A stretch of 64,000 nt of DNA, from NCBI RefSeq assembly GCF_031456495.1, contig NZ_JAVDUW010000003.1, positions 124,001-188,000 of the forward strand, written 5' to 3'. Below are positions 8,975-16,993 of this stretch, piece by piece (the stretch's first letter is position 1; each line of letters starts with the position of its first letter). Source of the stretch: Pedococcus sp031456495 (lineage in GTDB: Bacteria; Actinomycetota; Actinomycetes; Actinomycetales; Dermatophilaceae). Both the position numbers and the translations under genes were made by a program. The notes beneath the pieces are model-generated. The model was not told where the DNA came from, ran no database searches, and saw nothing but the letters and a program-made list of their open reading frames with translations.

Positions 8975-9580
8975 ATGGGTCCAACCTCCCCGTCCAGCGC
9001 GTCGACACCGCTGGCACCCCTGCCCGACGACCTCACGCGCGCCATCGAGCGCGCCGGCTACTACCCCGCCCTCGTGGGTGACGTCGTCCAGGCAGCGCTC
9101 GCGGGGGAGGACGTCGTCTCGCACCTCGTGCACCAGGAGACGACCTTCGACCACGACGTCGTGCGGCGGCACATCACCGTGCTCGCCCTGACCTCGAGCC
9201 GGCTGGTCATAGCCCACGCCGACGACCACACCGACGACAGCCCCGAGCACGAGGACACCGCCACCGCCACCACCGAGAGCGTCCCGCTGTCGGCCGTGCG
9301 TGGCGTGATGGTGACCCATGTCGTGTCGAACCCGCAGGAGTACCGCCCGGGCTCCCTCGGTCGTGAGATCACCCTGACCCTCGGGTGGGGCGCGGTGAGC
9401 CGGGTCGACCTCGTGCCCGCCTCGTGCGCGGACCCCGACTGCGACGCCGACCACGGCTACGAGGGCAGCATCGCCTCGGACGACATCTCCCTGCGGATCA
9501 GCGCTGACGCCGAGGGCGAGGCGGCACTGCGACAGGCGCTGGGCTTCGCCCGGCAGCTGTCGGCCGGCATCGGCCGGTGA
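8975..9580 (+). CDS. DUF5998 family protein
   Basis: 201 aa. The ATG at 8975 follows AGGGCAGG with good spacing, and a TATGGT -10 candidate is at 8916-8921. The recognisable core runs from about residue 18 (DDLTRAIERAGYYPALVGDV) through HLVHQETTFDHDVVRRHITV to a C-terminal acidic region. It resembles a conserved actinobacterial family of unknown function (DUF5998), which I assign from recall. No signal peptide or membrane segment is seen, so it should be cytosolic. CADPDCDADHGY contains a Cys pair and a His that could bind metal. It is probably co-oriented with the phosphodiesterase 41 nt downstream. Confidence 0.75.
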   Translation: MGPTSPSSASTPLAPLPDDLTRAIERAGYYPALVGDVVQAALAGEDVVSHLVHQETTFDHDVVRRHITVLALTSSRLVIAHADDHTDDSPEHEDTATATTESVPLSAVRGVMVTHVVSNPQEYRPGSLGREITLTLGWGAVSRVDLVPASCADPDCDADHGYEGSIASDDISLRISADAEGEAALRQALGFARQLSAGIGR

Positions 9581-9621
9581 GGACCGTGACGGTGCTCCCC
9601 CCTCCGGACGTCCGGTAGCCG

Positions 9622-10770
9622 ATGCCGCACGAGGGTCTGACCCCACCCCACTACGACGACGCAGGCCTCGCCGGAGTGCTTCCCTCCGTGGCCGCCGCGC
9701 TCGGGGTCAAGGGGTATGCCGGACGGGCCCCGATCGAGCTGCCGCCGGCGCGACGCGCCGTCGTGGTGCTCGTCGACGGCCTCGGCTACGAGCTGATCCG
9801 CCGCCGCGGCGGCCACGCGCCGTACCTGCGCTCGCTGCTGCCGGGCGCCCACCGGCTCACCGCCGGCTTCCCGTCGACCACGGCCACCTCGATGGGCACC
9901 TTCGGTACCGGGGCCCCGCCCGGGGTGCACGGGCTGCTCGGCTACGAGGTGCTCGTGCCCGGCGAGGACCGGCTCGTCAACGAGCTGTCCTGGGAGGACG
10001 GCCCGGACCCGCTCACCTGGCAGCCGCTGGAGACCGTGCTCGAGGCTGCCGACCGCGACGGCGTCGCCGTGACCCGGGTCGGCCCGGCGTTCTTCGACGG
10101 CTCGGGGCTCACACGGGCCGCGGTGCGCGGGGGCCGGTTCGTGGCTGCCAACAGCCTTGCCGACCGCGTCGACGCCGCCCAGACGGCCCTGCGGCGCGAC
10201 CAGCGCTCGCTGGTCTACGTCTACTGGGGCGACCTCGACAAGGTCGGCCACGTCCACGGCTGCCAGTCCTGGGAGTGGGGTGACGAGCTCGAGGCCATCG
10301 ACGCGGAGATCGCCCGGCTGGTCGCCGGGGTGCCGCCCGACACGGCCGTGGTCGTGACCGCCGACCACGGCATGGTCGACGCGCCGCACGCGCTGCGCAT
10401 CGACCTGGCCCACGACCTCGAGCTCGCGGCCGGAGTCCGGCACGTCGGCGGCGAGCCGCGGGCACTGCAGCTGTACTGCCAGCCGGGCGCTGCCCACGAC
10501 GTCGCCCACGTCTGGCGCGAGCGCGTGCAGGAGCGGGCGTGGATCCGCACCCGGGACCAGGCCATCGAGGAGGGCTGGTTCGGCCGGGTGGAGGACCGCA
10601 ACCGGGCCCGCATCGGAGACCTGGTCGTCGCGATGCGCCAGAACTTCGCGATCGTCGACTCCCGCCGCGCCCGGCCACAGCTGCTGGCGCTGCTCGGGCT
10701 GCACGGGTCGCTGACACCCGAGGAGTCCGCGGTGCCGTTGTTCCACGTCCCTGCCCGGGTGAACGCCTAG
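9622..10770 (+). CDS. Nucleotide pyrophosphatase/phosphodiesterase, alkaline phosphatase superfamily
   Basis: 382 aa, no signal peptide. The two-metal motifs of the superfamily are all visible. VVLVDGLG carries the first metal Asp. GFPSTTATSMGT carries the nucleophilic Thr. YWGDLDKVGHVHG carries Asp and His ligands, and VVTADHGMVD the Asp-His pair. A late His is in LLGLHGSLT. Such enzymes hydrolyse phosphodiester or pyrophosphate bonds of nucleotides; the natural substrate is unknown. It lies immediately upstream of thymidine kinase, which has its own -10 box overlapping the end of this gene, so the two may share a nucleotide-metabolism setting without being one operon. Confidence 0.85.
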   Translation: MPHEGLTPPHYDDAGLAGVLPSVAAALGVKGYAGRAPIELPPARRAVVVLVDGLGYELIRRRGGHAPYLRSLLPGAHRLTAGFPSTTATSMGTFGTGAPPGVHGLLGYEVLVPGEDRLVNELSWEDGPDPLTWQPLETVLEAADRDGVAVTRVGPAFFDGSGLTRAAVRGGRFVAANSLADRVDAAQTALRRDQRSLVYVYWGDLDKVGHVHGCQSWEWGDELEAIDAEIARLVAGVPPDTAVVVTADHGMVDAPHALRIDLAHDLELAAGVRHVGGEPRALQLYCQPGAAHDVAHVWRERVQERAWIRTRDQAIEEGWFGRVEDRNRARIGDLVVAMRQNFAIVDSRRARPQLLALLGLHGSLTPEESAVPLFHVPARVNA

Positions 10771-10781
10771 GGTGTCCTCTC

Positions 10782-11456
10782 GTGGCTGAGCTCGTCTTCT
10801 TCTCCGGCACCATGGACTCCGGCAAGTCCACCCTCGCCCTCCAGATGGACCACAACCACCGGGCCAGGGGTCGGCGGGGGCTCATCTTCAGCAAGCTCGA
10901 CCGCGCCGGAGAGGACCGGCTGTCCTCCCGGCTCGGGCTGTCGACCGCGGCGCACGAGGTGCACGACGACCTCGACTTCTGGGACACCGTGGTGGGACAC
11001 GCCACCTCGGGGCTGCCGGTCGACTACCTCATCTGCGACGAGGCCCAGTTCTACTCGGCCGAGCAGGTGGAGCAGCTGGCGAAGATCGTCGACGAGATGG
11101 GGGTCGACGTCTTCGCCTTCGGCATCACGGCCGACTTCCGGACCCAGCTGTTCCCCGGCTCACGACGGCTCATCGAGCTCGCGGACAAGGTGCAGGTGCT
11201 CCAGGTGGAGGCCCTGTGCTGGTGCGGCCGCCGCGCCACGCACAACGCGCGCGTCGTCAACGGCGCGATGGTCGTGGAGGGCGAGCAGGTCGTCGTCGGC
11301 GACACCCAGCCCGGCGGCGAGGACCTCGTGGAGTACGAGGTGCTGTGCCGCCGCCACTTCATGCGGCGGATGAACTCGGCCGCAGCCCGGGCCGCCTCGA
11401 GCTCGCCCGACGTGCTGCCGTTCGACCTCGACCTCTGCCCGGTGCCGCAGGCCTGA
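10782..11456 (+). CDS. tdk: Thymidine kinase
   Basis: 224 aa. The P-loop SGTMDSGKST is at about 8-17. The lid and base region includes DYLICDEAQFY (catalytic Glu region) and FGITADFRTQLFPGSRRLIE. A zinc-ribbon-like set of cysteines is partly visible (CWCGRRA and CRRHF). The enzyme phosphorylates thymidine to dTMP with ATP in the salvage pathway. The GTG at 10782 is chosen because a TAGGGT -10 box (10768-10773) ends 8 nt before it, so the transcript probably begins at or near the start codon and is leaderless. Length and motifs match the type II thymidine kinase family. Confidence 0.93.
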   Translation: MAELVFFSGTMDSGKSTLALQMDHNHRARGRRGLIFSKLDRAGEDRLSSRLGLSTAAHEVHDDLDFWDTVVGHATSGLPVDYLICDEAQFYSAEQVEQLAKIVDEMGVDVFAFGITADFRTQLFPGSRRLIELADKVQVLQVEALCWCGRRATHNARVVNGAMVVEGEQVVVGDTQPGGEDLVEYEVLCRRHFMRRMNSAAARAASSSPDVLPFDLDLCPVPQA

Positions 11457-11487
11457 GCGCCGGTTCCCCCAGGTCACGCGCGAGGCG

Positions 11488-12771
11488 TCACTCGCGGGGC
11501 TTGGCCCCGAACATGACGTCGTCCCAGCTCGGCACGCTCGGGCGACCGGTCCGCCGCTTGGCCGGCCGGTTGGACGCGGCCGGGGAGGACTGCTCCTTCG
11601 CGGGCGCCTCCTGCCGGGGCTCCTGCTGCTGGTCGGGCTCCGCCTGCGAGCGGTCCTCGGTCTCCGGCCGTGCCGGCTTCCGCTGTGCCCGGTCCTCGCG
11701 CTGCCGCGGGCTTGACTCGTCGGGCTCGTCGGTCTCCTGGCCCTCCGCAGCCGTGGAGGCGTCTGGCCCGGGCGCGGACCCGACGCCGGAGACGGGGTCC
11801 GGCCGGTCCTCGGGCGAGGTGTACGCGGCCGGCAGCACGTCGTGGCCGACCTCGCCGGCGGAGTCGGCGTCGAGCGGGTGCGGGCCCCTGGCCGCGGGCG
11901 GGGGTGGCATGGTCTCGGGGTCGTACGCGAAGTCCTCGAGGGGCAGTGCGTCCTCGCGCGGGGCCTCGTCGACCGGTGTCGCGGCGGGGCTGCTGCGGCG
12001 CCGGCGGGGACGACCCCGGTGGGCTGCCCGCTCGCGCATCGCCGACATGAGGTCGAGCGGCTCGTCGGGCACCGGAGGAGCGGCCTGGCGGCGTGGCGAG
12101 GACACACCGCCCTCGGCCTCCACGTCGTAGACCGTGGTCGCCCGGGCGGGCGTCGAGACCAGGTGGGGGGCAGGCAGGGGAGAGGCCGGGGTGGCCGCCT
12201 CCTCCTCGCTGAGCCAGCGGGCCTCGTCGTCGGCGGCCGTGACGGTGCGCGCCTGCACGTCGAAGGCCCACCGCGCCTGCCGCTCGCGGCCACCGGCGGG
12301 GAAGGTGAGGATGACGGTCCACTCGCCGCTGTCGTTGCGCGCGGAGTCCCACTCGGCGAGCGCCGGGTCGACGCCGCGGCCGGACAGGCGCTGGCTGACC
12401 CGCGCGGCGAGCGTGGTGGCCTGCTGCCCACCGCCGCCCCGGGCGCGCACCCGCACGGTCCGGGCCAGGCCGGCGACGTACTCGCGCTCGGCCAGGATCG
12501 GGCCCTCGTAGCGGGCGACCTTCTCGACGGTCCAGCCCGAGCGCTCGGCGACCTCGGCGGCGGAGTAGCCCGCCCGGATCAGGGCCTGCACCTCGCGGGG
12601 ACGCATGCCGCCGTCGATCTCGATCTGCAGCTGGCCGAGGCGTGGGCGGTCACGGCGCACGGCAGCGCGGAGCGGCTCGTCGAGCTGCACCCGGAACCGC
12701 TCGCCCTCGTTGTCGGACAGCAGCAGGTGCTGACCGTCCTCGTGGACTCCGATGAGCCGCAGGTCTCGCAT
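11488..12771 (-). CDS. sepH: Septation protein SepH (DUF3071)
   Basis: 427 aa. The N-terminal DUF3071 domain starts MRDLRLIGVHEDG and includes a helix-turn-helix at about 60-90 (LIRAGYSAAEVAERSGWTV, then ARYEGPILAERE). A long Pro/Ala/charged, probably disordered region follows. The conserved C-terminal tail is RRTGRPSVPSWDDVMFG. In Streptomyces and mycobacteria SepH binds FtsZ and promotes its assembly at division sites; the N-terminal domain mediates this. The ATG at 12771 is preceded by GGGAGAGG, and an in-frame ATG lies 36 nt upstream. The gene converges on thymidine kinase with a 31-nt gap. Confidence 0.9.
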   Translation of the reverse strand: MRDLRLIGVHEDGQHLLLSDNEGERFRVQLDEPLRAAVRRDRPRLGQLQIEIDGGMRPREVQALIRAGYSAAEVAERSGWTVEKVARYEGPILAEREYVAGLARTVRVRARGGGGQQATTLAARVSQRLSGRGVDPALAEWDSARNDSGEWTVILTFPAGGRERQARWAFDVQARTVTAADDEARWLSEEEAATPASPLPAPHLVSTPARATTVYDVEAEGGVSSPRRQAAPPVPDEPLDLMSAMRERAAHRGRPRRRRSSPAATPVDEAPREDALPLEDFAYDPETMPPPPAARGPHPLDADSAGEVGHDVLPAAYTSPEDRPDPVSGVGSAPGPDASTAAEGQETDEPDESSPRQREDRAQRKPARPETEDRSQAEPDQQQEPRQEAPAKEQSSPAASNRPAKRRTGRPSVPSWDDVMFGAKPRE

Positions 12772-12876
12772 TGCCTCTCCCGTACCGCCCTGGTCTGTGC
12801 TGGGCATCGGCTCGACTCTGCCATCCGTGAGGTCCCCACGAAAGCGCCCACGCCGCGCAGGTACTTTTGACCTGCG

Positions 12877-13512
12877 ATGCTCACCCTCGACACCCACCTG
12901 CAGCTGGTCCTCGACCTGGTCGGGGTCTTCACGTTCGCCCTGTCCGGGGGACTGGTGGCGGTGAAGAAGCGGCTCGACCTGTTCGGGGTGCTGGTGCTGG
13001 CCGGGGCCGCGGCGCTGGGTGGCGGGGTGCTGCGCGACCTGCTGATCGGCGACGTGCCGCCGGTCGGCATCTCGGACTGGCGGCTGGTGACCAGCGCCGT
13101 CGTCGCCGGGCTCGTGACCTTCGTCTACCACCCGGGAGTCGAGCGCATCTCGCGGTTCGTGCGGGTCCTCGACGCCGCCGGCCTGGCCGTCTTCGCGATC
13201 GGCGGGTCGCTCAAGGCCCTCGGCGCAGGCATGGACCCCCTCACCTCGGTGCTGGTGGGGGGCATCACCGCCGTCGGCGGCGGCATGCTGCGCGACCTGC
13301 TCGCCGGGCAGGTGCCGGAGGTGCTGCGCCGGGAGATGTACGCGCTGCCCGCGCTCTTCGGGTCGGCCCTCATCGTGACCGCCCACCACTTCAACCTGGT
13401 CACCCCGATCGTCATCTGGGCCTGCGTCGCGTTCGTCTTCGTGGTCCGGATGGTGGCCGTCGTCCTGGACGTCCACGCCCCCCGTCCCCTGCGCACCGAG
13501 CTTCCCCAGTGA
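12877..13512 (+). CDS. TRIC-type (UPF0126) trimeric intracellular cation channel family protein
   Basis: 211 aa, about seven hydrophobic segments. Two internally repeated UPF0126 halves carry the glycine-rich signatures LGGGVLRDLLIGDVP and VGGGMLRDLLAGQVP; the repeat is typical of prokaryotic TRIC homologues, which form trimeric monovalent-cation channels. The physiological ion is not known here. TACTTT at 12862-12867 ends 9 nt before the ATG, so a leaderless or near-leaderless transcript is likely. It precedes ferrochelatase by 12 nt, and SepH is divergent. Confidence 0.88.
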   Translation: MLTLDTHLQLVLDLVGVFTFALSGGLVAVKKRLDLFGVLVLAGAAALGGGVLRDLLIGDVPPVGISDWRLVTSAVVAGLVTFVYHPGVERISRFVRVLDAAGLAVFAIGGSLKALGAGMDPLTSVLVGGITAVGGGMLRDLLAGQVPEVLRREMYALPALFGSALIVTAHHFNLVTPIVIWACVAFVFVVRMVAVVLDVHAPRPLRTELPQ

Positions 13513-13524
13513 AGGATTCCTCCT

Positions 13525-14652
13525 GTGAGCACCCCTGAGAACACCGCCAGCCCCCTCGCGCCGTACGACGGCATCCTGCTGCTGTCCTTCGGCGGCCCCG
13601 AGAAGCCCGAGGACGTCCTGCCGTTCCTGCGCCGGGTCACCGCGGGCAAGAACATCCCCGACGAGCGGCTGGAGGAGGTCGGCGAGCACTACTACGGCTT
13701 CGGCGGCCGCAGCCCGATCAACGACCAGAACCGCGCCCTCATCGCCGCCCTGCGCGCCGAGCTGGACCGCCGGGAGATCGACACCCCCATCGTCTGGGGC
13801 AACCGCAACTTCACCCCGTTCGTGGCCGACGCCCTCACCGAGGCGCACGAGCACGGCATACGACGGCTCGTGACCGTGATGACCAGCGCGTACTCCTGCT
13901 ACTCCTCGTGCCGGCAGTACCGCGAGGACCTCGCCGCCGCGCAGCAGGAGGTCGAGGCCGCGGGTGTCGACGTCGAGCTCGACAAGGTCCGCACCTACGC
14001 CAACCACCCGGGCTTCTCGCGCACCAACAGCCGGCTGGTCACCGAGGCGGTCCGCGAGGTGCTGCGCTCCGGCGAGGACCCGTCGGCCGTGCGGCTGCTC
14101 TTCGTGACGCACTCCGTCCCGACCGCGATGGACGACACGTCCGGTCCCGGCGACGGCGAGGGCAACGCCTACTCCCGCCAGCACCTGGCCCTCGGCGCGG
14201 CCATCACCGAGGAGGTCAACGCCACCCTCGACACCGACCTCGAGGGCGAGCTCGTCTTCTGCTCCCGCTCCGGCCCGCCCACCCAGCCGTGGCTCGAGCC
14301 CGACGTCAACGACCGGCTCGAGGAGCTGGCCGCCGAGGGGGCCCGCACGGTCGTGGTGGCACCCATCGGTTTCGTGTCCGACCACATGGAGGTCGTCTAC
14401 GACCTGGACACCGAGGCCGCGGAGACGGCCGAGCGGCTCCGGCTGCGCATGGTGCGTGTGCCCACCGTCGGCGTCGACCCCGAGTTCGTCTCGGGCCTGG
14501 CCGACCTGCTCCTCGAGCGGGCTGCCCTCGCGCGCGGCGAGCAGCCGCAGCAGCCGGCGTGGCCGGGCGACAAGCCGCTGAACTGGGTCTGCGCCCCCGG
14601 CTGCTGCCCCAACCTGCGCGTCGCCAAGCCCGCCCTGTGCGGCCGGGACTGA
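13525..14652 (+). CDS. hemH: Coproporphyrin/protoporphyrin ferrochelatase
   Basis: 375 aa. GTG start, with AAGGA about 8 nt upstream. N-terminal DGILLLSFGGPEKPEDVLPF and HYYGFGGRSPIN are ferrochelatase hallmarks. The metal-site region includes LLFVTHSVP, with the catalytic His, and the conserved C-domain segment VVVAPIGFVSDHMEVVYDLD contains the acidic and His residues. The C-terminal cysteines in CAPGCCPNL and ALCG fit the [2Fe-2S]-binding tail of actinobacterial enzymes. In this phylum the enzyme usually inserts iron into coproporphyrin III (CpfC). The gene is tightly followed by an inositol-phosphatase-family gene (2 nt). hemE and hemG/cgoX are about 48 kb away in the same window. Confidence 0.95.
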   Translation: MSTPENTASPLAPYDGILLLSFGGPEKPEDVLPFLRRVTAGKNIPDERLEEVGEHYYGFGGRSPINDQNRALIAALRAELDRREIDTPIVWGNRNFTPFVADALTEAHEHGIRRLVTVMTSAYSCYSSCRQYREDLAAAQQEVEAAGVDVELDKVRTYANHPGFSRTNSRLVTEAVREVLRSGEDPSAVRLLFVTHSVPTAMDDTSGPGDGEGNAYSRQHLALGAAITEEVNATLDTDLEGELVFCSRSGPPTQPWLEPDVNDRLEELAAEGARTVVVAPIGFVSDHMEVVYDLDTEAAETAERLRLRMVRVPTVGVDPEFVSGLADLLLERAALARGEQPQQPAWPGDKPLNWVCAPGCCPNLRVAKPALCGRD

Positions 14653-14654
14653 CC

Positions 14655-15506
14655 GTGGACGCGGTGCTGCCGTCGGGGGAGGAGCTCGAGGAGCTCGAGC
14701 GCGTGGCCGTCACCGTGGCCGGTGAGGCGGGCCGGCTCATCGTCGACGAGCGCCCGCGCGACCTCGGCGTGTCGAAGACCAAGAGCACGGCCACGGACAT
14801 CGTCACCGTGATGGACCAGCGCGCCCAGGACCTGCTCCGCGCCCGCCTGGGGCAGCTGCGCCCGCAGGACGGCTTCCTCGGCGAGGAGGAGGGCGGCGCC
14901 GCCGCCCGGTCCGACGTCACGTGGGTCGTGGACCCCATCGACGGCACCGTGAACTACCTCTACGCCCTGCCCGCGTATGCCGTGTCCGTCGCGGCCGTGG
15001 TCGGCGACCCCGCCACGCCCGGCGCGTGGCAGCCGGTCGCCGGGGCCGTGGTCAACCCCGTCACGGGCCAGCTCTTCCACGCCCGCGCGGGCGGTGGTGC
15101 GTGGCTGCGCACGGGCGACGGCGAGGACGAGCGGCTCGAGGTGGGGGCGCCCCCGGTGCTGGCCCAGGCGCTGACGGGCACGGGGTTCGGCTACGACCCC
15201 GAGCGACGGCGCGAGCAGGCGCGGCTCCTCGTCGAGGTGCTGCCGCGAGTCCGGGACATCCGGCGCCTCGGCAGCGCCGCGCTCGACATCTGCGCGGTGG
15301 CCCACGGCACCCTGGACTGCTACTACGAGCAGGGGCTCAACGCCTGGGACATGGCTGCCGCGTGGCTGGTGCTCACCGAGGCCGGCGGGGTCTTCACCGG
15401 GCTCGGGGACGCCCCGCCGACGCCCGACATGGTCGTGGCCGGGGCGCCGGCCCTGCACGCGGAGCTCGAGCGCGTCGTCCGCGAGGCGAGGGCCGCCCGC
15501 GCCTGA
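14655..15506 (+). CDS. Inositol monophosphatase family protein
   Basis: 283 aa, GTG start 2 nt after the ferrochelatase stop, so probably co-translated. Metal-dependent phosphatase signatures are clear: DGFLGEEEGG (metal Glu residues), VVDPIDGTVNYLY (motif 1, DPIDGT) and LNAWDMAAAWLVLTEAGG (motif 2, WDMAA). These enzymes remove phosphate from inositol-1-phosphate or related sugar or nucleotide substrates with Mg2+. The actual substrate is unknown. The pairing with ferrochelatase probably reflects conserved gene order; I know of no shared pathway. Confidence 0.9.
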   Translation: MDAVLPSGEELEELERVAVTVAGEAGRLIVDERPRDLGVSKTKSTATDIVTVMDQRAQDLLRARLGQLRPQDGFLGEEEGGAAARSDVTWVVDPIDGTVNYLYALPAYAVSVAAVVGDPATPGAWQPVAGAVVNPVTGQLFHARAGGGAWLRTGDGEDERLEVGAPPVLAQALTGTGFGYDPERRREQARLLVEVLPRVRDIRRLGSAALDICAVAHGTLDCYYEQGLNAWDMAAAWLVLTEAGGVFTGLGDAPPTPDMVVAGAPALHAELERVVREARAARA

Positions 15507-15532
15507 CCGGTGCCAGGCCCACGGTGACGATC

Positions 15533-15558
15533 GTCCCGGCGCCCGACGGCGACGGGAC
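15533..15558. terminator. Candidate hairpin terminator between convergent genes
   Basis: GTCCCG (15533-15538) pairs with CGGGAC (15553-15558), with an inner CGCC/GGCG pairing around a short loop. It lies 27 nt after the inositol-phosphatase stop and 21 nt from the end of the convergent small gene. There is no U-run, as is common in high-GC actinobacteria. Confidence 0.5.
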
Positions 15559-15578
15559 CGCCGGCCACCGCCCTCGCG

Positions 15579-15767
15579 TCAGGCGCTGGCGGCGAACCCC
15601 GCCAGCTCCGGGATGCGCAGGCCGTGCTCGTCAGCGAGGCGGGCGAGGTTCTCCAGCTCGGCCTCCCGGACGGAGGCGAGGTAGTCGTCACCGGACTCCC
15701 GCGCCCCGCGCAGGGACTCCATGGCGCTCTGGGCGTGGGAGCGGATCTCACTGTGGAACTCGGTCAT
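15579..15767 (-). CDS. Small conserved-looking hypothetical protein, 62 aa
   Basis: The ATG at 15767 is preceded by AGAGGGG. The protein is soluble, acidic and predicted to be largely helical: MTEFHSEIRSHAQSAMES at the N-terminus and AELENLARLADEHGLRIPEL near the C-terminus, with the helix-breaking LRIPELAGF at the end. No known motif is recognised. GC-rich codon use matches neighbouring genes, which supports a real gene, as does the ribosome site. A TAGAGT box on the minus strand (15826-15831) could be its -10 element. Function unknown. Confidence 0.6.
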   Translation of the reverse strand: MTEFHSEIRSHAQSAMESLRGARESGDDYLASVREAELENLARLADEHGLRIPELAGFAASA

Positions 15768-16132
15768 CGTGCACCCCTCTCTTCGTCTGGGACGAGGTGT
15801 AGGTCGGGCTCGGGCCGGAGCAGAGACTCTATGCACCCGAACGCAGGAACCGGGAACCGGGTTGCCCGTCTTGGGTGAACAGTGGGTGAATGCAGACGCT
15901 TCCTTGGCGTTTGGAACCGCCACGTTCGGGCAGAAACGGGACGCTTCACGAGGACGCCGGCGAGAGTGCGGCAGGCGAATCTGGACCCGATGGTGACGCC
16001 CCGGTCTCCATGGGGCACAATCCCGGCCTGCGGTGGGCACAAAACCGCACGCACCTGCGTTGACACCGGCGAAATGGCTTCCCGGCGAGCGGGAGGCCAG
16101 ATGTACCGAGCAACAGGAGAGCGACAGCGACC
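15768..16132. other. 365-nt non-coding region with candidate promoters
   Basis: No convincing gene is seen. It separates the divergent 62-aa gene and the DUF4193 gene. It holds a minus-strand TAGAGT -10 candidate (15826-15831), a GGAACCGGGAACCGGG direct repeat near 15846-15861 and a TTGACA -35-like hexamer at 16060-16065. AGGAGAG lies upstream of the ATG at 16133. The stretch is richer in A and T than its surroundings, as expected for promoter DNA. No riboswitch-like fold was recognised. Confidence 0.55.
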
Positions 16133-16432
16133 ATGGCGACTGACTACGACGCGCCGCGCAAGACCGATGACGAGCTGTCCGAGGACTCGATCGAGGAGCT
16201 GAAGTCCCGACGGGTCGACAAGAGCGCCTCGAGCGTGGACGTCGACGAGGCCGAGCAGGCCGAGGGCTTCGAGCTCCCGGGTGCCGACCTGTCCGGGGAG
16301 GAGCTCTCGGTCCGGGTCATCCCGCGGCAGAGCGACGAGTTCACCTGCTCCCGGTGCTTCCTGGTGCACCACCGCAGCCAGCTGGCCAGCGAGGCCGGCG
16401 GGGTGCTGGTGTGCCGGGAGTGCGCCGCGTAG
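16133..16432 (+). CDS. DUF4193 family protein
   Basis: 99 aa. The N-terminus MATDYDAPRKTDDELSEDS is typical of this actinobacterial family. A strongly acidic middle (about 35-60) is followed by a C-terminal zinc-finger-like pair: CSRCFLVHHRSQL and CRECAA, that is CxxC and CxxC separated by about 22 residues. Actinobacteria carry it close to dut and the DUF3710 gene, as here. A nucleic-acid or transcription role is plausible from the Cys4 arrangement but unproven. An AGGAGAG ribosome site precedes the ATG. Confidence 0.87.
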   Translation: MATDYDAPRKTDDELSEDSIEELKSRRVDKSASSVDVDEAEQAEGFELPGADLSGEELSVRVIPRQSDEFTCSRCFLVHHRSQLASEAGGVLVCRECAA

Positions 16433-16490
16433 GTGGCACCCGCGTCCGGACGGACGACGGCAGGGCCGGGCAGGGATAGGGTCAGTCCAC

Positions 16491-16985
16491 GTGGCTGACC
16501 CTTCCCGCGTCCCGGAGCCGGCGGTGCCCGTGCACCTGCGCCGGCTCGACCCGGACCTCCCGGTGCCCTCGTACGCCCACCCGGGCGACGCCGGCGCCGA
16601 CCTGCACGCAGCGGTCGAGGTGACCCTGGCCCCGGGTGAGCGCACGCTCGTTCCCACCGGGGTGGCCCTCGCCCTGCCGGAGGGCTACGTGGGGCTGGTG
16701 CACCCACGGTCCGGGCTCGCGGCCCGGCACGGCATCACGATCGTGAACGCACCCGGGACCGTGGACTCCGGCTACCGCGGGGAGGTGCTGGTCAACCTGG
16801 TCAACCTCGACCCCTGCGAGGAGTTCACGGTGCGCCGTGGTGACCGCATCGCGCAGCTCGTGGTGCAGCAGGTCGCCCGCGTGCAGTTCCTCGAGGTCGA
16901 TTCGCTCGAGGACAGCTCCCGGGGTGACACTGGACACGGGGCCAGTGGTGGCTTCGGGCACCACACCACGACGACGAAGGACTGA
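16491..16985 (+). CDS. dut: Deoxyuridine 5'-triphosphate nucleotidohydrolase (dUTPase)
   Basis: 164 aa. All five trimeric dUTPase motifs are visible: AHPGDAGADLHA (1), HPRSGLA (2), GTVDSGYRGEV (3, with the catalytic Asp and uracil-discriminating Tyr), RRGDRIAQLV (4) and GASGGFGHH (5, the P-loop-like arm). It converts dUTP to dUMP and pyrophosphate, keeping uracil out of DNA and feeding dTMP synthesis. The GTG start is supported by TAGGGT at 16477-16482 ending 8 nt upstream, so the mRNA is probably leaderless. The -10 sequence and spacing are the same as for thymidine kinase in this window. Confidence 0.96.
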   Translation: MADPSRVPEPAVPVHLRRLDPDLPVPSYAHPGDAGADLHAAVEVTLAPGERTLVPTGVALALPEGYVGLVHPRSGLAARHGITIVNAPGTVDSGYRGEVLVNLVNLDPCEEFTVRRGDRIAQLVVQQVARVQFLEVDSLEDSSRGDTGHGASGGFGHHTTTTKD

Positions 16986-16993
16986 CGACAGCA

